From Sulfuricaulis sp040901545 (GTDB lineage: Bacteria; Pseudomonadota; Gammaproteobacteria; Acidiferrobacterales; Sulfurifustaceae), in the NCBI RefSeq assembly GCF_040901545.1, contig NZ_JBBDYL010000031.1, forward strand, positions 62,001-126,000: 64,000 bases of DNA. Direction: 5' to 3'. A program made the translations under genes and the position numbers. Every line of letters begins with the position of its first letter. Within the stretch, counting starts at the first letter, position 1. Under the pieces are notes generated by a model. The model ran no database searches. It was not told where the DNA came from and saw only the letters and a program-made list of their open reading frames with translations. This document shows, in pieces, positions 61,968-64,000 of the stretch.

Positions 61968-62915
61968 TCAGCGATGTGGTGTGAACAGCCGGAGCACACG
62001 GCCCCAGATCCCATCCGGCAGGTAGCGGATTACGAGCATCATGAAAAGCCCGTAGAATATGAGGTGGCCCACCTCGAAGCGTTCGCGTACCAGCTCCGCA
62101 ATCGTGGTGAGAAATACCGCACCAACCACGGGGCCGGCGATGGTACGCAGACCACCGACCACCGCAATGAATACCATTTCGATGGAAAGCGATATCGGAA
62201 ATACCGCGTCAGGATCTACATATCGGAAATACATCCCATAAAAACCTCCAGCGAGGCCGGTAAAGAAGGCGGAAAGGGCCAGCGCCGATACTTTGGCGCG
62301 CGTGGTGTTTATGCCGATGGATTCGGCGGCGTCTTCGTCCTCACGAATAGCGAGCAGGTAGCTCCCCAGGCGCGCGCGCGCGAGCAGATAGGTGGCGAAC
62401 ATCGCGCTAAGCGCGATCACCGCGACAATCAGGAAGAACGGTCCCTTGCGCTCCCAGTTGATCGGCTCACCGAACAGTGTCACGACTGGCAGCGTGGTGA
62501 TCAGTAACCCCATGGGACCGTGGGTGAGTTGCTCCCAGTTGAGCGCCACAAGGCGCACGATCTCGGCCACGGCCAGGGTCGCGAGTGAAAAGTACGGCCC
62601 GCGCAGGCGAAAGCAGATGAACCCGATCGGCAGGGAAAGCAGTGCGCCCATGATGCCACCCAAGGCCATGCCATACCACGGAGCGAGCCCAAAACTCAGG
62701 TACAGGATCATGGTGGTATAGGCGCCAACACCAAAAAAACTTGCGTGCCCGAACGACACCTGCCCGGCGTAACCGCCGAGGAGATTCCAGGAGACCCCAA
62801 GAACTGTCCACATGAGCACTATGATTCCGAGGTGCAACAGGAACTGGTTGGAGACCATGAGCGGGATACAGAGAAGCAGGATTCCCGCGATGATCGGGAG
62901 GAGCGCGCGTTTCAT
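61968..62915 (-). CDS. livM: second branched-chain amino-acid-type ABC permease LivM
   Basis: A 315-residue permease from ATG 62915, overlapping the livH stop as ATGA. A long in-frame extension upstream lies inside livH and is not credible. Segments include GGYAGQVSFGHASFFGVGAY near residue 48 and the coupling loop AIREDEDAAESIGI. About eight to ten helices are predicted. Confidence 0.92.
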   Translation of the reverse strand: MKRALLPIIAGILLLCIPLMVSNQFLLHLGIIVLMWTVLGVSWNLLGGYAGQVSFGHASFFGVGAYTTMILYLSFGLAPWYGMALGGIMGALLSLPIGFICFRLRGPYFSLATLAVAEIVRLVALNWEQLTHGPMGLLITTLPVVTLFGEPINWERKGPFFLIVAVIALSAMFATYLLARARLGSYLLAIREDEDAAESIGINTTRAKVSALALSAFFTGLAGGFYGMYFRYVDPDAVFPISLSIEMVFIAVVGGLRTIAGPVVGAVFLTTIAELVRERFEVGHLIFYGLFMMLVIRYLPDGIWGRVLRLFTPHR

Positions 62916-63778
62916 GCCTGCCGTGCCCCAAACAAGCCCTGTGGACGGAACAGCAGTACCAGAAGAAATATAATAAAACCTATGGTGTCCTTGTATGCCA
63001 CTGACACGTACACCGCGCCGTACGATTCGACGACTCCGAGCAAGATGCCTCCCGCAATCGCGCCAGGCACCGAGCCGAGACCGCCGAGCACCACGATCAC
63101 GAAGCACTTGACGATGAGAATCTCGCCGACGGTGGGGTAAAGATAGAGCGACGGCACCAGCAGCACGCCGGCGGCCGCGGCCAGCGCCGCGCCCAGCCCG
63201 AAAGTGATCATGGAGATATTTTCAACATTGATGCCCATGAGCGCGGCGGCCTCCGCGTTCTGGCTGGTGGCGCGCACCGCGCGCCCGGTGTCGGTGCGCG
63301 CGAGAAAGAAATAAAGCGCCACGGTTATGAGTACCGCAAGCCCGAAGGCGATCGCCAGCGGCACCGGCACGGCGATCCCGAACGGTCGCAGCGGTACTTC
63401 GGCATACGCCAGGTTCAGCGTGCGGTAGTCCCCGGTCCAGGCAAACAGGGCGAGATTGGCGATGAGCAACGACAGACCGGCGGTGTAAAGTAGCGTATTG
63501 AGTTCGCCCCCGGGAATAATGGCTTTGAGAAGAAAGCGGTACGCCAGCATGCCGGCGATAAAGAGCAGGGGCACCAAAAGTAGCGCGGAAACGAACGGGT
63601 CGATCTTCCACAGCGTGTACGACCAGTAGGCACCGAACATGCCGAGCATCACCATGTCGCCATGAGCGAGGTTGATAATGCGCATGACGCCGAAGATAAC
63701 GGTAAGCCCCACGCCGATCATGGCGTAGAGCGTACCCGTCAGGATACCGTTGACCAGACTCTGGAAAAACGTTTCCAA
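62912..63778 (-). CDS. livH: second branched-chain amino-acid-type ABC permease LivH
   Basis: A 288-residue permease with IGVGLTVIFGVMRIINLAHGDMVM near residues 21-44 (core NLAHGD), the LivH hallmark, and the cytoplasmic loop GRAVRATSQNAEAAALMGI. It follows the binding-protein gene on the minus strand, with a strong hairpin between. Confidence 0.92.
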   Translation of the reverse strand: METFFQSLVNGILTGTLYAMIGVGLTVIFGVMRIINLAHGDMVMLGMFGAYWSYTLWKIDPFVSALLLVPLLFIAGMLAYRFLLKAIIPGGELNTLLYTAGLSLLIANLALFAWTGDYRTLNLAYAEVPLRPFGIAVPVPLAIAFGLAVLITVALYFFLARTDTGRAVRATSQNAEAAALMGINVENISMITFGLGAALAAAAGVLLVPSLYLYPTVGEILIVKCFVIVVLGGLGSVPGAIAGGILLGVVESYGAVYVSVAYKDTIGFIIFLLVLLFRPQGLFGARQA

Positions 63779-63782
63779 GAAT

Positions 63783-63823
63783 GTGAAAAAATCTACCCCC
63801 TGTCCCTGGCGAGGGACAGGGGG
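63783..63823 (-). terminator. terminator/attenuator between the second livK and livH
   Basis: CCCCCTGTCCCT at 63796-63807 pairs perfectly with AGGGACAGGGGG at 63812-63823. Read on the minus strand it is followed within four bases by a run of six T residues. It should reduce permease expression relative to the binding protein, as in the first liv operon. Confidence 0.75.
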
Positions 63824-63832
63824 TTTGTCGTG

Positions 63833-64000
63833 TTATTTAGTGGTTGGATTGGGAAAAACGTACTCGGTTTCGGCGTTGGCCTTGGGATAGACGTTAAGCA
63901 GCTTGCCACCGCGCCATTGTGCCATCACCGAGTGATCGGGCGAGTAGATGTTCTGGTTGGTGTACTGGTCGCCGAGCGGGCCGGCCCAGTTGCCGAATTT
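63833..64000 (-). CDS. livK: second branched-chain amino-acid-type substrate-binding protein, C-terminal part
   Basis: The last 55 residues of a minus-strand gene that enters from beyond the window end. It reads NWAGPLGDQYTNQNIYSP, then DHSVMAQWRGGKLLNVYP, ending in FPNPTTK. This is the typical C-terminus of a peripla_BP_6 (LivK-like) binding protein. Its position upstream of livHMGF supports the call. The N-terminal part and signal peptide are outside the window. Confidence 0.78.
   Translation of the reverse strand, partial: KFGNWAGPLGDQYTNQNIYSPDHSVMAQWRGGKLLNVYPKANAETEYVFPNPTTK

Noticed and set aside
61326..62507. 393-codon plus-strand open frame across the second livG-livM
   Set aside because: Antisense shadow of well-recognised transporter genes, rich in Arg, His and Glu.

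Overview
The window reads as one contiguous piece of a proteobacterial chromosome: roughly 55-60% G+C by eye, dense gene packing, ATGA/GTGA stop-start overlaps and good Shine-Dalgarno sites. Gene content (split PntAA/PntAB/PntB, LivFGHMK and GltIJKL importers, MoaA/MobA/MoeA, a Tat-exported cysteine-type formate dehydrogenase with DUF3305/DUF3306 partners, DUF6494, DUF6505) fits a beta- or gammaproteobacterium with an organic-acid/C1 and redox metabolism; the exact lineage cannot be fixed from sequence alone. I see no rRNA, tRNA, CRISPR array, phage genes or full insertion sequence. One small MITE-like element is present.

Layout. 1-1681: a divergent pair, a fumarylacetoacetate-hydrolase (FAH) family gene cut by the window edge and an AcuI/YhdH-type reductase. 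2060-12935: a formate/oxalate-type module made of a cytoplasmic NAD-linked formate dehydrogenase (fused NuoE-NuoF subunit, separate ferredoxin subunit, molybdopterin subunit), a GntR regulator, a ThDP-dependent lyase/decarboxylase, a formyl-CoA transferase (Frc) homologue and an ADP-forming acyl-CoA synthetase. A structured intergenic RNA candidate and a MITE follow, then the proton-translocating transhydrogenase pntAA-pntAB-pntB (13519-16350). At 16670 there is a striking fusion of a chemoreceptor signalling domain to a TRAP DctP-type solute-binding domain. 19140-22711: an FAH-family gene facing a Moco cluster (mobA-mobB-moeA).

23273-30546: a sigma-54 two-component pair, DUF6494 and a glutamate/aspartate-type ABC importer. 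30637-33637: MaoC hydratase, a frameshifted alpha/beta hydrolase-OsmC fusion and an aminotransferase. 34173-38978: a branched-chain amino-acid (or related) ABC importer livKHMGF. 39263-42857: AzlCD exporter, an MFS carrier and a tartrate/D-malate dehydrogenase. 42965-45862 (minus): a DNA-binding/solute-binding regulator, fdhD and moaA. 46247-55493 (plus): the periplasmic formate dehydrogenase operon with DUF3305, DUF3306, a multi-[4Fe-4S] protein, TorD chaperone, Tat peptide protein, alpha and beta subunits, a lipoprotein and cytochrome b subunit. 55600-59903: sodC, moaD-moaE, an ankyrin protein, a Rieske-like protein lacking a ligand, DUF6505 and a biotin-ligase-like protein. 59929-64000 (minus): a methyltransferase and a second Liv importer cut by the window end.

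How it fits together. Two formate dehydrogenases sit in one neighbourhood with much of the machinery that makes and inserts their cofactor (MoaA, MoaD, MoaE, MoeA, MobA, MobB, FdhD, TorD). The cytoplasmic enzyme would turn formate from the CoA-transferase/ThDP pathway into NADH, and the transhydrogenase would turn NADH into NADPH. The periplasmic enzyme would feed electrons to quinone. The least explained items are the ThDP enzyme, which does not look like classical oxalyl-CoA decarboxylase although it sits beside a clear Frc, and the chemoreceptor-DctP fusion, whose ligand domain is predicted to be inside the cell.
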